Shown: piece after piece, positions 57,849-64,000 of the stretch
How the letters are laid out: every line of letters starts with the position of its first letter
Position numbering within the stretch: the first letter of the stretch is position 1
Assembly: GCF_004353825.1 (NCBI RefSeq)
Contig: NZ_SMNA01000005.1
Coordinates: forward strand, 310,001-374,000
Origin: Occultella glacieicola
GTDB lineage: Bacteria > Actinomycetota > Actinomycetes > Actinomycetales > Beutenbergiaceae
Direction: 5' to 3'
DNA length: 64,000 nt
Notes under the pieces: generated by a model
Seen by the model: only the letters and a program-made list of their open reading frames with translations
Database searches by the model: none
What the model was told of the DNA's origin: nothing
Translations under genes and position numbers: made by a program

Positions 57849-59504
57849 ATGCCTGATGGCCCCCTGATCGTTCAGTCCGACAAGTCCCTCCTGCTCGAGA
57901 TCGACCACGCGCTGGCCGGCCCGTGCCGCCGCGCCATCGCCCCGTTCGCCGAGCTCGAGCGCGCGCCCGAGCACATCCACACCTATCGGCTCACCCCGCT
58001 CGGCCTCTGGAACGCCCGCGCCGCCGGCCACGACGCCGAGCAGGTCATCAACACCCTGCTCGAGTACTCCCGCTACCCGGTGCCGCACAACCTGCTGGTC
58101 GACATCGCCGAGACGATGTCCCGGTACGGCCGGCTGCAGCTGACCTCCGACCCCGCGCACGGGCTGGTGCTCACCGCCACGGACGTCCCGGTGCTGGAGG
58201 AGGTGCTCAAGTCCAAGCGCACCGCCGGCCTGGTCGGCGCCCGCCTGGACGAGCGCTCGGTCGTGGTCCACCCCAGCGAACGCGGCCACCTCAAGCAGGT
58301 CCTGGTCAAGCTCGGCTGGCCCGCCGAGGACCTCGCCGGTTACGTCGACGGCGAGGCCCACGAGATCGGCCTCGACGAGGACGGCTGGTCGATGCGCACC
58401 TACCAGAACGAGGCCGTCGAGAGCTTCTGGCATGGCGGCTCCGGTGTGGTGGTGCTGCCCTGCGGTGCCGGCAAGACGATCGTCGGCGCCGGGGCGATGG
58501 CGCAGTCCGGCACGACCACCCTGATCCTGGTCACGAACACCGTGAGCGCCCGGCAGTGGCGCGACGAGCTGGTCAAGCGCACCACCCTGACCGAGGACGA
58601 GATCGGCGAGTACTCCGGCTCCCGCAAGGAGGTCAAGCCGGTCACGATCGCGACCTACCAGGTGCTGACCACCCGCCGCAAGGGCGTCTACACCCACCTG
58701 GAGCTGCTCGACGCCCGCGACTGGGGCCTGATCCTCTACGACGAGGTGCACCTGCTGCCGGCGCCGATCTTCCGGATGACGGCGGACCTGCAGGCCCGCC
58801 GCCGGCTCGGCCTGACCGCTACCCTGGTCCGCGAGGACGGCCGCGAGGACGAGGTGTTCTCCCTGATCGGGCCGAAGCGCTACGACGCCCCGTGGAAGGA
58901 CATCGAGGCGCAGGGCTACATCGCCCCGGCCGAGTGCATCGAGGTCCGCCTGGACATGCCGCACCACGCCCGGATGGCCTACGCGGTCGCCGAACCGGAG
59001 GACCGCTACCGGATGGCGGCGACGGCGAAGGGCAAGCTGGACGTGGTCCGCCAGTTGGTCGCCAAGCACGACGGCGAGCAGATCCTGATCATCGGCCAGT
59101 ACCTCGACCAGCTCGAGGAGCTGGGCGAGAAGGTCGGCGCGCCGGTGATCACCGGCGCCACCACCGTGCCGGAGCGGCAACGTCTGTTCGCGGCATTCCG
59201 CACCGGGGAGATCACCACGCTCGTGGTCAGCAAGGTCGCGAATTTCTCGATCGACCTGCCCGAGGCCGCGGTGGCGATCCAGGTGTCCGGGTCGTTCGGG
59301 TCCCGGCAGGAGGAGGCCCAGCGGCTCGGCCGGGTGATGCGACCGAAGGCGGACGGGCGCACGGCCCACTTCTACGCCGTGGTCACGCGGGACACGGTGG
59401 ACCAGGAGTTCGCCGCGCACCGGCAGCGCTTCCTCGCCGAGCAGGGCTACGCCTACACGATCATCGACGCCGAGGACCTGGCCACAGTGGAGGACGCCGG
59501 CTGA
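57849..59504 (+). CDS. DNA repair helicase XPB
   Basis: A 551-residue SF2 helicase of the bacterial XPB family, a 3'-5' DNA unwinding enzyme. An N-terminal damage-recognition-like domain (about 1-170) is followed by Walker A PCGAGKTI (204-211), the DEVH box LILYDEVHLLPAP, LGLTATLVREDG, and the C-terminal helicase motifs QVSGSFGSRQEEAQRLGRVM. The start at ATG 57849 is preceded by GGAG and GGAAGG. Its usual neighbour, the helicase-associated protein, is at 23215. Confidence 0.93.
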   Translation: MPDGPLIVQSDKSLLLEIDHALAGPCRRAIAPFAELERAPEHIHTYRLTPLGLWNARAAGHDAEQVINTLLEYSRYPVPHNLLVDIAETMSRYGRLQLTSDPAHGLVLTATDVPVLEEVLKSKRTAGLVGARLDERSVVVHPSERGHLKQVLVKLGWPAEDLAGYVDGEAHEIGLDEDGWSMRTYQNEAVESFWHGGSGVVVLPCGAGKTIVGAGAMAQSGTTTLILVTNTVSARQWRDELVKRTTLTEDEIGEYSGSRKEVKPVTIATYQVLTTRRKGVYTHLELLDARDWGLILYDEVHLLPAPIFRMTADLQARRRLGLTATLVREDGREDEVFSLIGPKRYDAPWKDIEAQGYIAPAECIEVRLDMPHHARMAYAVAEPEDRYRMAATAKGKLDVVRQLVAKHDGEQILIIGQYLDQLEELGEKVGAPVITGATTVPERQRLFAAFRTGEITTLVVSKVANFSIDLPEAAVAIQVSGSFGSRQEEAQRLGRVMRPKADGRTAHFYAVVTRDTVDQEFAAHRQRFLAEQGYAYTIIDAEDLATVEDAG

Positions 59505-59510
59505 CGCGAC

Positions 59511-59538
59511 CGGGCGGCACCCCTGGGGTGGACCCGGA
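59511..59538. terminator. Hairpin between XPB and the second sulfatase
   Basis: CCGGG, CACCC and their complements GGGTG, CCCGG form an interrupted stem around a short centre. It lies in the 36-base gap between two convergent stops and suits a shared terminator. Confidence 0.5.
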
Positions 59539-59540
59539 CC

Positions 59541-61022
59541 TCACCCGATCAGGTCACGCACCCACGCGAACTCCGTGATCGGCGTCCGTCCGGGTACCAG
59601 TCCCCCGTCGAGGACGTACCCTTCCTCGCGGTCCGTCAATGCCTCCACGAGCCGCGCCCGCCAGATTGCCACCTCACCGGCACGGGTCGGGTCGGCAGCG
59701 AGGTTGCGGGTCTCCTGCGGGTCCTCGACCAGGTCGAAGAACTGCTCGAGGCCCTCGCCGGAGAGCCACACATACTTGCGGCGCCCGTCGGTGAGCCACT
59801 GCAGCGACTGCTTGAGCAGGGTGTGTTCGCCGTGCAGCACCTCCCGCCACGGCGGGGCGGAATCAGGTTCGAGCAACGGCACCAGGCTGCGACCGTCCAC
59901 CGAGTCGGGCACCGGTGCGCCGGCGAGGTCGAGCAGCGTCGGCATGATGTCCCGCAACTCGACCACCTCGTCCCGCACCACGCCACCCGGGTGCCGCGGC
60001 GAGGAGATCAGCATCGGGATCCCGGCGGAGCCCTGGTACGGGAAACCCTTGCGGTACAGGTCGTGGTCACCCATCATCTCGCCGTGATCGGAGACGAACA
60101 CGATCGTGGTGTCCCGGGCCAGGCCGTGCTCGCCCAGGGCCTCCAGGAACCTGTTGATCTGGACGTCGATATGCGCCATGTGGCCGTAGTACCCGGCCCT
60201 CGCGCGGTGATGCGTGACCGGATCCATCCGACCGACGAACGCGTCGTGGACGCCGTCGGTGCGGAACGCCTCGAGGTCGCCCGTCCAGTCCCCGACCACC
60301 GGCTCGGTGGGCTCGGCCGCGAGGTACTGCTCGAATGCCCACGACGGCGGGTCGTATGGCGGGTGCGGGCGGTGGAAGGACATGTAGAGGAAGAAGGGCA
60401 CGGTCGGGTCGCGCCGGTCCAGCCAGTCCAGCGACTCCGAGACGACCCAGTTCGTCGGGTGCAGGTGTTCGGCCTTGTCCCACGGCCGGGCAACGACGGA
60501 GTTGCAGTTCAGCCCGGTCTCGGTGTAGTCCGCCGCGGCCTGCCCGTCCTGACGGTGCAGCCAGGTCAGGTAGTCGTCCGCCGGCGCGGGACCGTTCGCG
60601 CCCCGACGCCGGGCGTGGTGCAGGTACCCGTCGTGAAGACGGACGTCGTCGAAGCCGGCGCGGGACCGCTCGGGGTAGACGTGCATCTTCCCGATCGCCT
60701 GGGTCTGGTACCCGGCGCGGGAGAGTTCTCCGGCGAGGGTGACCGGATGCGCGCGGTGGAAGGGCACCCCGTCCCGGTAGCCGACCCGACCGTGCCGCTC
60801 CTGGGACTGCCCGGTGAACAGGGCGGCCCGCGCGGGCGTACAGGTGGGGGTCGCCGAGTACGCGCTGGTGAACCTGGTGCCCGAGCGTGCGAGGGCATCC
60901 AGATGCGGGGTTCGCACCACCGGATGGCCTGCCACGGACAGGGCGTCCCCGCGCCACTGGTCCACGCAGATCAGAACGATGTTGCCCGGTCCCACGGCCC
61001 CGTCGGCCATTCTGTCGGTCAT
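59541..61022 (-). CDS. Sulfatase (family S1, Cys type), second copy
   Basis: A 493-residue sulfatase similar end to end to the one at 55533: both have SATPTCTPARA (Cys61 here), RARAGYYGHM and HPTNxVxSES. Metal motifs ICVDQWRGD and VSDHGEMMGDHD are intact. No signal peptide is present. ATG 61022 has GGAGGGG 6 bases upstream. It is outside the LacI operon, beyond XPB and in the opposite direction, so it is probably regulated separately. The preferred sulfated substrate is unknown. Confidence 0.9.
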   Translation of the reverse strand: MTDRMADGAVGPGNIVLICVDQWRGDALSVAGHPVVRTPHLDALARSGTRFTSAYSATPTCTPARAALFTGQSQERHGRVGYRDGVPFHRAHPVTLAGELSRAGYQTQAIGKMHVYPERSRAGFDDVRLHDGYLHHARRRGANGPAPADDYLTWLHRQDGQAAADYTETGLNCNSVVARPWDKAEHLHPTNWVVSESLDWLDRRDPTVPFFLYMSFHRPHPPYDPPSWAFEQYLAAEPTEPVVGDWTGDLEAFRTDGVHDAFVGRMDPVTHHRARAGYYGHMAHIDVQINRFLEALGEHGLARDTTIVFVSDHGEMMGDHDLYRKGFPYQGSAGIPMLISSPRHPGGVVRDEVVELRDIMPTLLDLAGAPVPDSVDGRSLVPLLEPDSAPPWREVLHGEHTLLKQSLQWLTDGRRKYVWLSGEGLEQFFDLVEDPQETRNLAADPTRAGEVAIWRARLVEALTDREEGYVLDGGLVPGRTPITEFAWVRDLIG

Positions 61023-61263
61023 CAATACCCCTCCGGTCCACGACCCTAGTGCCGGGACGTCGCCCTTCGGCCGGTGTCCTGCAGGAGACTGCGGTAGATA
61101 GCCTGTGACTCGGCGGACGGGTCGACCCCCAGATCGACTCGCCGGCCCACGCACGTCGTCGGTGTCGCGACTGCGTCTCGTCCGCAACGCCGCGCTCGTG
61201 GACCTGCTGAACCCGAAGACGGCCCGCACGTACGTTCCCGTGACCCCGTGACGCCGACAAGCC

Positions 61264-61716
61264 TCACCCGGCCTGGCTGGCGGCCTGGTTCGCCCGGGAC
61301 CGCATCAGAAACGCGATCCAGAGCAGGAAGACGGCGTCGGTGACCGGTACGTCATCGGTGACGTCCAGCGTCGGCTTGACCGACCAGAACCCGCCGACGC
61401 CGCTGGACCCGATCGGCCGCCCGTCTCGGGTCACCACGTAGTTGCGCCGGAACGCCCCCTCGGGTGCGATCTCGTATCTGGTGGTGGGGCCGATGGCGAT
61501 CACCCAGTTCTGGCGCCAGAAGCTCGGCCGGGCGGCTCGGCACCGCGGCGCCGGCTCCCCCACGATGGTGCCGGTCCGCTCGGAGCCGTCCTTGCCGAAC
61601 TCCCAGGGCACGCCTTCGATGACGACGCTCGCGCGCTCGGACCAGAACGACCGGTCCACGTCCGCCACGACGCGCTGATCCAGCAGGACGTGGTCGCTGT
61701 CCCAAGTTGCCCGCAT
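61264..61716 (-). CDS. Hypothetical protein, possibly LURP-one/tubby-like fold
   Basis: A 150-residue protein. Its beta-rich pattern (VVIEGVPWEFG, WVIAIGPTTRYEIAPEG, VVTRDGRPIG) and a hydrophobic C-terminal helix (VFLLWIAFLM) faintly recall LURP-one/tubby C-terminal domains. That is a pattern impression only. ATG 61716 follows GGTGAAG. It is divergent from nanE. Function unknown. Confidence 0.6.
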   Translation of the reverse strand: MRATWDSDHVLLDQRVVADVDRSFWSERASVVIEGVPWEFGKDGSERTGTIVGEPAPRCRAARPSFWRQNWVIAIGPTTRYEIAPEGAFRRNYVVTRDGRPIGSSGVGGFWSVKPTLDVTDDVPVTDAVFLLWIAFLMRSRANQAASQAG

Positions 61717-61819
61717 CGCTTCACCCTGGCATGCCGGCGCCGGCGAGCCAACCCGATTCCCGCCCCGGGGCCGACGACACGGCAGACTTGGCCCGGTCCA
61801 CCTCGGAGGGAAGGCATCC

Positions 61820-62503
61820 ATGACCCACCCCATGCTCGAACCGCTGCGCGGCGGCCTGATCGTCTCCTGCCAGGCCTACCCCGGCGAGCCGATGCGGCAC
61901 CCGGAGACGATGGCACAGGTCGCCGCAGCCGTGGTCGACGGCGGCGCGGTCGCCGTGCGGGCTCAGGGCCTGGCCGACGTGCAGCTGGTGGCCGGCCGCG
62001 TGGACGTGCCGGTGATCGGCATCTGGAAGGACGGCGATGACGGCGTGTTCATCAGCCCGACGCTGCGGCACTGCCGGGCGGTCCTCGCCGCCGGTGCGGA
62101 CATCCTCGCCCTCGACGGCACGGTGCGGCCCCGCCCGGACGGCCTGAGTTTCGCCGAGACGGTGCGGCGGGTCCGGGAGGAGTCCGACGCCCCGATCATG
62201 GCCGACTGTGACACCCTCGCCGCTGCGGTGGCCGCGGCCGAGGGGGGCGCCGACATCATCGGGACCACCCTTGCGGGGTACACCGACGCCCGGCCGCGTA
62301 CCGACGGACCGGACCTGAACCTGCTCGCGGAGGTGGTGCAGGCGCTGCCCGGGGTTGCCGTGGTGGCCGAGGGTCGGATCCACACCCCCGCGCAGGCCAG
62401 GGCTGCGGCCGACGCGGGGGCGTTCGCGGTGGTGGTCGGCACCGCGATCACCCACCCTGCCACGATCACCGGCTGGTTCGACGGGGCGCTGCGCGCCCGA
62501 TGA
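61820..62503 (+). CDS. nanE: N-acetylmannosamine-6-phosphate 2-epimerase
   Basis: A 227-residue TIM-barrel NanE, converting ManNAc-6-P to GlcNAc-6-P in sialic-acid and aminosugar breakdown. Family marks are GLIVSCQAYPGEPMRHP, AVRAQGLADV, IGIWK, DGTVRPRP, DCDTLAAA and GTTLAGYT, then VVAEGRIHTP and VVVGTAITHP. ATG 61820 has GGAGGG upstream. No other nan genes are in view. It fits an aminosugar theme with the GH20 and sulfatase genes, though it is not in their operon. Confidence 0.92.
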   Translation: MTHPMLEPLRGGLIVSCQAYPGEPMRHPETMAQVAAAVVDGGAVAVRAQGLADVQLVAGRVDVPVIGIWKDGDDGVFISPTLRHCRAVLAAGADILALDGTVRPRPDGLSFAETVRRVREESDAPIMADCDTLAAAVAAAEGGADIIGTTLAGYTDARPRTDGPDLNLLAEVVQALPGVAVVAEGRIHTPAQARAAADAGAFAVVVGTAITHPATITGWFDGALRAR

Positions 62504-62642
62504 CCAGCGCCGCACGACGACCCAGCGACGGCGGTGGAGGTCGTGGTCCCTCGGGGGGCACCCTGGGCGAACCCGGACTCACCTCAGGGTCGGATCGGGG
62601 GAGATCCCCCATGACGCCAGGCGGCCCCGGCTGAGAGGGTGG

Positions 62643-62671
62643 TGGTGGCCCGCTGGAGGGGCGGGCCACCA
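62643..62671 (+). promoter_or_regulatory. Hairpin before the ribosome binding site of the GIN lipoprotein
   Basis: GGTGGCCCGC (62644-62653) pairs perfectly with GCGGGCCACC (62661-62670) around a 7-base loop, with one further T-A pair. It ends 6 bases before the CGGAGG that serves ATG 62687. It may end nanE transcription or fold in the leader. Confidence 0.5.
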
Positions 62672-62686
62672 ACTTCGGAGGAACCA

Positions 62687-63397
62687 ATGCACCGCTCGCG
62701 CGTCGCCATCGTCACCGCTGTCGCAGGCCTGTCCCTGGCGCTGGCCGGATGCACCTCGTCGGGCCCCCGGGTCACCGAGGAACGGGACGTCGACGCCGAT
62801 ACCCGCGCTGTCGAGGTCGAGGGCAGCGGGGACCTCTACCTGGAGGTCGGCGACACCCCGGAACTCCTGGTCACGGCCCACGAGCGCACGCTGGAGGACA
62901 TCCGCACCGAGAACCGCGACGGCGTGCTCGTCCTCAGTAACGAGGGCGGCTTCGCGTTCTTCGGCAACCGGGGCCAACTCGACTACGAGGTGACCCTGCC
63001 CGCGGTCGAGGCACTCAGCATCTCCGGCGCCGGCGCGATCGACGGCGAGATCGCCCCGGGTGAGTCCCTCACCCTGGACATCCGCGGCGCCGGCGACGTC
63101 CGGATCGAGGGCGTGGACGTGGTGGACCTGACCGTCACCGTCTCGGGCGCCGGCAGCGTGGAACTCCTCGGCACGGCCGTGAACCAGAGCGTCACGATCG
63201 CCGGCGCCGGCGACTACGTGGGCGGGGAACTCGAGTCCGAGCACGCCGTCGCGACGGTCTCCGGCGCCGGCAGCATGGACGTCTGGGTGACCGGCACTCT
63301 GGACGCGACGGTCTCCGGCGCCGGGGACATCACCCACACCGGCGGCGCCGAGGTGACCGAGGAGATCAACGGCGCCGGTTCGATCTCGGGCGACTGA
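62687..63397 (+). CDS. Head-GIN domain (DUF2807) lipoprotein
   Basis: A 236-residue lipoprotein. The lipobox ALAGC places Cys22. The rest is a putative auto-transporter adhesin head-GIN domain, a right-handed beta-helix in which GAG turns recur about every 19-23 residues (GAGAIDG, GAGDVRI, GAGSVEL, GAGDYVG, GAGSMDV, GAGDITH, GAGSISG). Function of the family is unknown; surface binding is assumed. ATG 62687 has CGGAGG 5 bases upstream. Confidence 0.87.
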   Translation: MHRSRVAIVTAVAGLSLALAGCTSSGPRVTEERDVDADTRAVEVEGSGDLYLEVGDTPELLVTAHERTLEDIRTENRDGVLVLSNEGGFAFFGNRGQLDYEVTLPAVEALSISGAGAIDGEIAPGESLTLDIRGAGDVRIEGVDVVDLTVTVSGAGSVELLGTAVNQSVTIAGAGDYVGGELESEHAVATVSGAGSMDVWVTGTLDATVSGAGDITHTGGAEVTEEINGAGSISGD

Positions 63398-63456
63398 CCC
63401 GAGCCTCCGGTCGTCATGCAGCACCCCCGGCCCTCAGGCAGGACCTCCCGCAGTCA

Positions 63457-63515
63457 GGCAGCGCCTCCCGCCCGAGGAAGGCTCGTGGATCCTCCTCCTG
63501 CGGGAGGGTGCTGCC
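63457..63515. terminator. Inverted repeat between convergent genes
   Basis: GGCAGC..CTCCCGC (63457-63471) pairs with GCGGGAGGGTGCTGCC (63500-63515) across a 28-base loop. It lies between the GIN lipoprotein stop and the amidotransferase stop and probably ends both transcripts. Confidence 0.5.
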
Positions 63516-63541
63516 TCGGTCCGGGGCCGGACCCGTTCTGC

Positions 63542-64000
63542 TCAGGCGACGCGGTCGCGGGCGCCGAGCACCTGGGCCACGAAGCCCTCGGCGATCTCCT
63601 GGGCCAGCGTCGGCAGGTCGTCGGCCGACGCGGCCAGCCCGGCCGCGAGCGCCTCGAGGTCGGTGTCCGGGTGCCGGGAGGCCCACTCATGCATGAGGTC
63701 CGGGCCCGCCTCGGGGTGGAACTGGACGCCGAGGGCGCTGCCGAGCCGGAACGCCTGGAACGGGTACGTCGCCGAGCTCGCGAGCCACACCGCCCCGTCC
63801 GGCAGCGAGGTGATCGCGTCGTCGTGCATGGACGGCGCCGGCACGGTGCGGCCGAGGGCCGTGACCACCCCGCCGAGGACCGGGTCCGCGGCGGCGTCCG
63901 GGCGCATCCGGACCTCGATGATCCCGCGCTCGGGCCCGCTGGGAGCGTTCACGCTGACCTGGCCGCCACCGGCGACCGCGAGCACCTGGGCGCCGAGGCA
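63542..64000 (-). CDS. Class I glutamine amidotransferase, partial (C-terminal 152 residues)
   Basis: The gene runs off the right edge of the window. The last codon present (63998-64000, TGC) begins CLGAQVLAVAGGG, which is the nucleophile elbow of class I glutamine amidotransferases with its catalytic Cys. The catalytic His-Glu follows in GVQFHPEAG. Such stand-alone domains are often annotated as GMP synthase-like or gamma-glutamyl hydrolases. The stop is at 63542-63544. Confidence 0.82.
   Translation of the reverse strand, partial: CLGAQVLAVAGGGQVSVNAPSGPERGIIEVRMRPDAAADPVLGGVVTALGRTVPAPSMHDDAITSLPDGAVWLASSATYPFQAFRLGSALGVQFHPEAGPDLMHEWASRHPDTDLEALAAGLAASADDLPTLAQEIAEGFVAQVLGARDRVA

Noticed and set aside
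57804-59420. A 538-codon antisense frame opposite XPB
   Set aside because: XPB motifs on the plus strand are complete; the antisense product has no recognisable domain.

Overview
This is a GC-rich (about 70% or more) window with dense coding on both strands. The gene families point to an actinomycete, most likely of the order Micrococcales: DUF2530, DUF3027, an acVLRF1-type release factor, a bacterial XPB helicase with its helicase-associated partner, and many apparently leaderless genes (a TANNNT box 6-7 bases before the start codon). The genus cannot be fixed from this window. I see no rRNA, tRNA, CRISPR array, prophage or intact insertion sequence.

Layout. 1-3125: the end of a PhoX-like phosphatase, an NCS2 purine permease, a DUF2530 membrane protein and a D-2-hydroxyacid dehydrogenase. 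3212-7592: a minus-strand operon of a methyltransferase, an alpha/beta-hydrolase fused to a GT-B glycosyltransferase, and a second hydrolase with Cys in the nucleophile position. 7593-9431: a DUF559/AbiEi-like putative nuclease gene enclosed by two pairs of palindromes and two minisatellites. 9432-18529: a large LuxR regulator, a GNAT acetyltransferase, a phosphomannose isomerase with a changed metal site, a metallophosphoesterase, an RmlD-like reductase, a DUF305 lipoprotein, an acVLRF1 factor and two unknowns. 18675-25527: ComB-like phosphatase, MFS exporter, a tiny secreted protein made of GWGDELIR repeats, DUF3027, a cold-shock protein and the XPB partner.

25676-32264 looks like an exopolysaccharide locus: a frameshifted UDP-GlcNAc 2-epimerase, UDP-glucose dehydrogenase, a single-domain response regulator, a membrane glycosyltransferase with a degenerate Hpt domain at its C-terminus, and a sensor histidine kinase. 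32367-37535 holds a beta-lactamase-like hydrolase, a frameshifted second DUF559 gene with its own flanking repeats, an aldo/keto reductase and a flavin oxidoreductase. The oxidoreductase is followed by an ECF41-like sigma factor (37591-38472), with a candidate ECF41 promoter upstream of the pair. 38482-45852 is a seven-gene minus-strand peptide-use cluster (DUF1177, IclR, OPT transporter, two peptidases, AroM, Asp/Glu racemase).

46139-57008 is a divergent locus with LacI-type operators in its centre: GH20 hexosaminidase and PhoD on one side; LacI, an ABC sugar importer, an FAD oxidoreductase and a sulfatase on the other. The set suggests import and intracellular breakdown of a sulfated amino-sugar glycan. 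Peptidase E and XPB helicase follow, then a second sulfatase, an unknown, NanE, a head-GIN lipoprotein and, at the right edge, a partial glutamine amidotransferase.

The strongest leads for new biology are: (i) two separate DUF559/AbiEi-like genes, each bracketed by two copies or pairs of its own palindrome family; (ii) the secreted nonapeptide-repeat protein; (iii) the glycosyltransferase with a pseudo-Hpt tail between a kinase and a lone receiver; (iv) the hydrolase-glycosyltransferase fusion that keeps an internal ribosome binding site at the junction.
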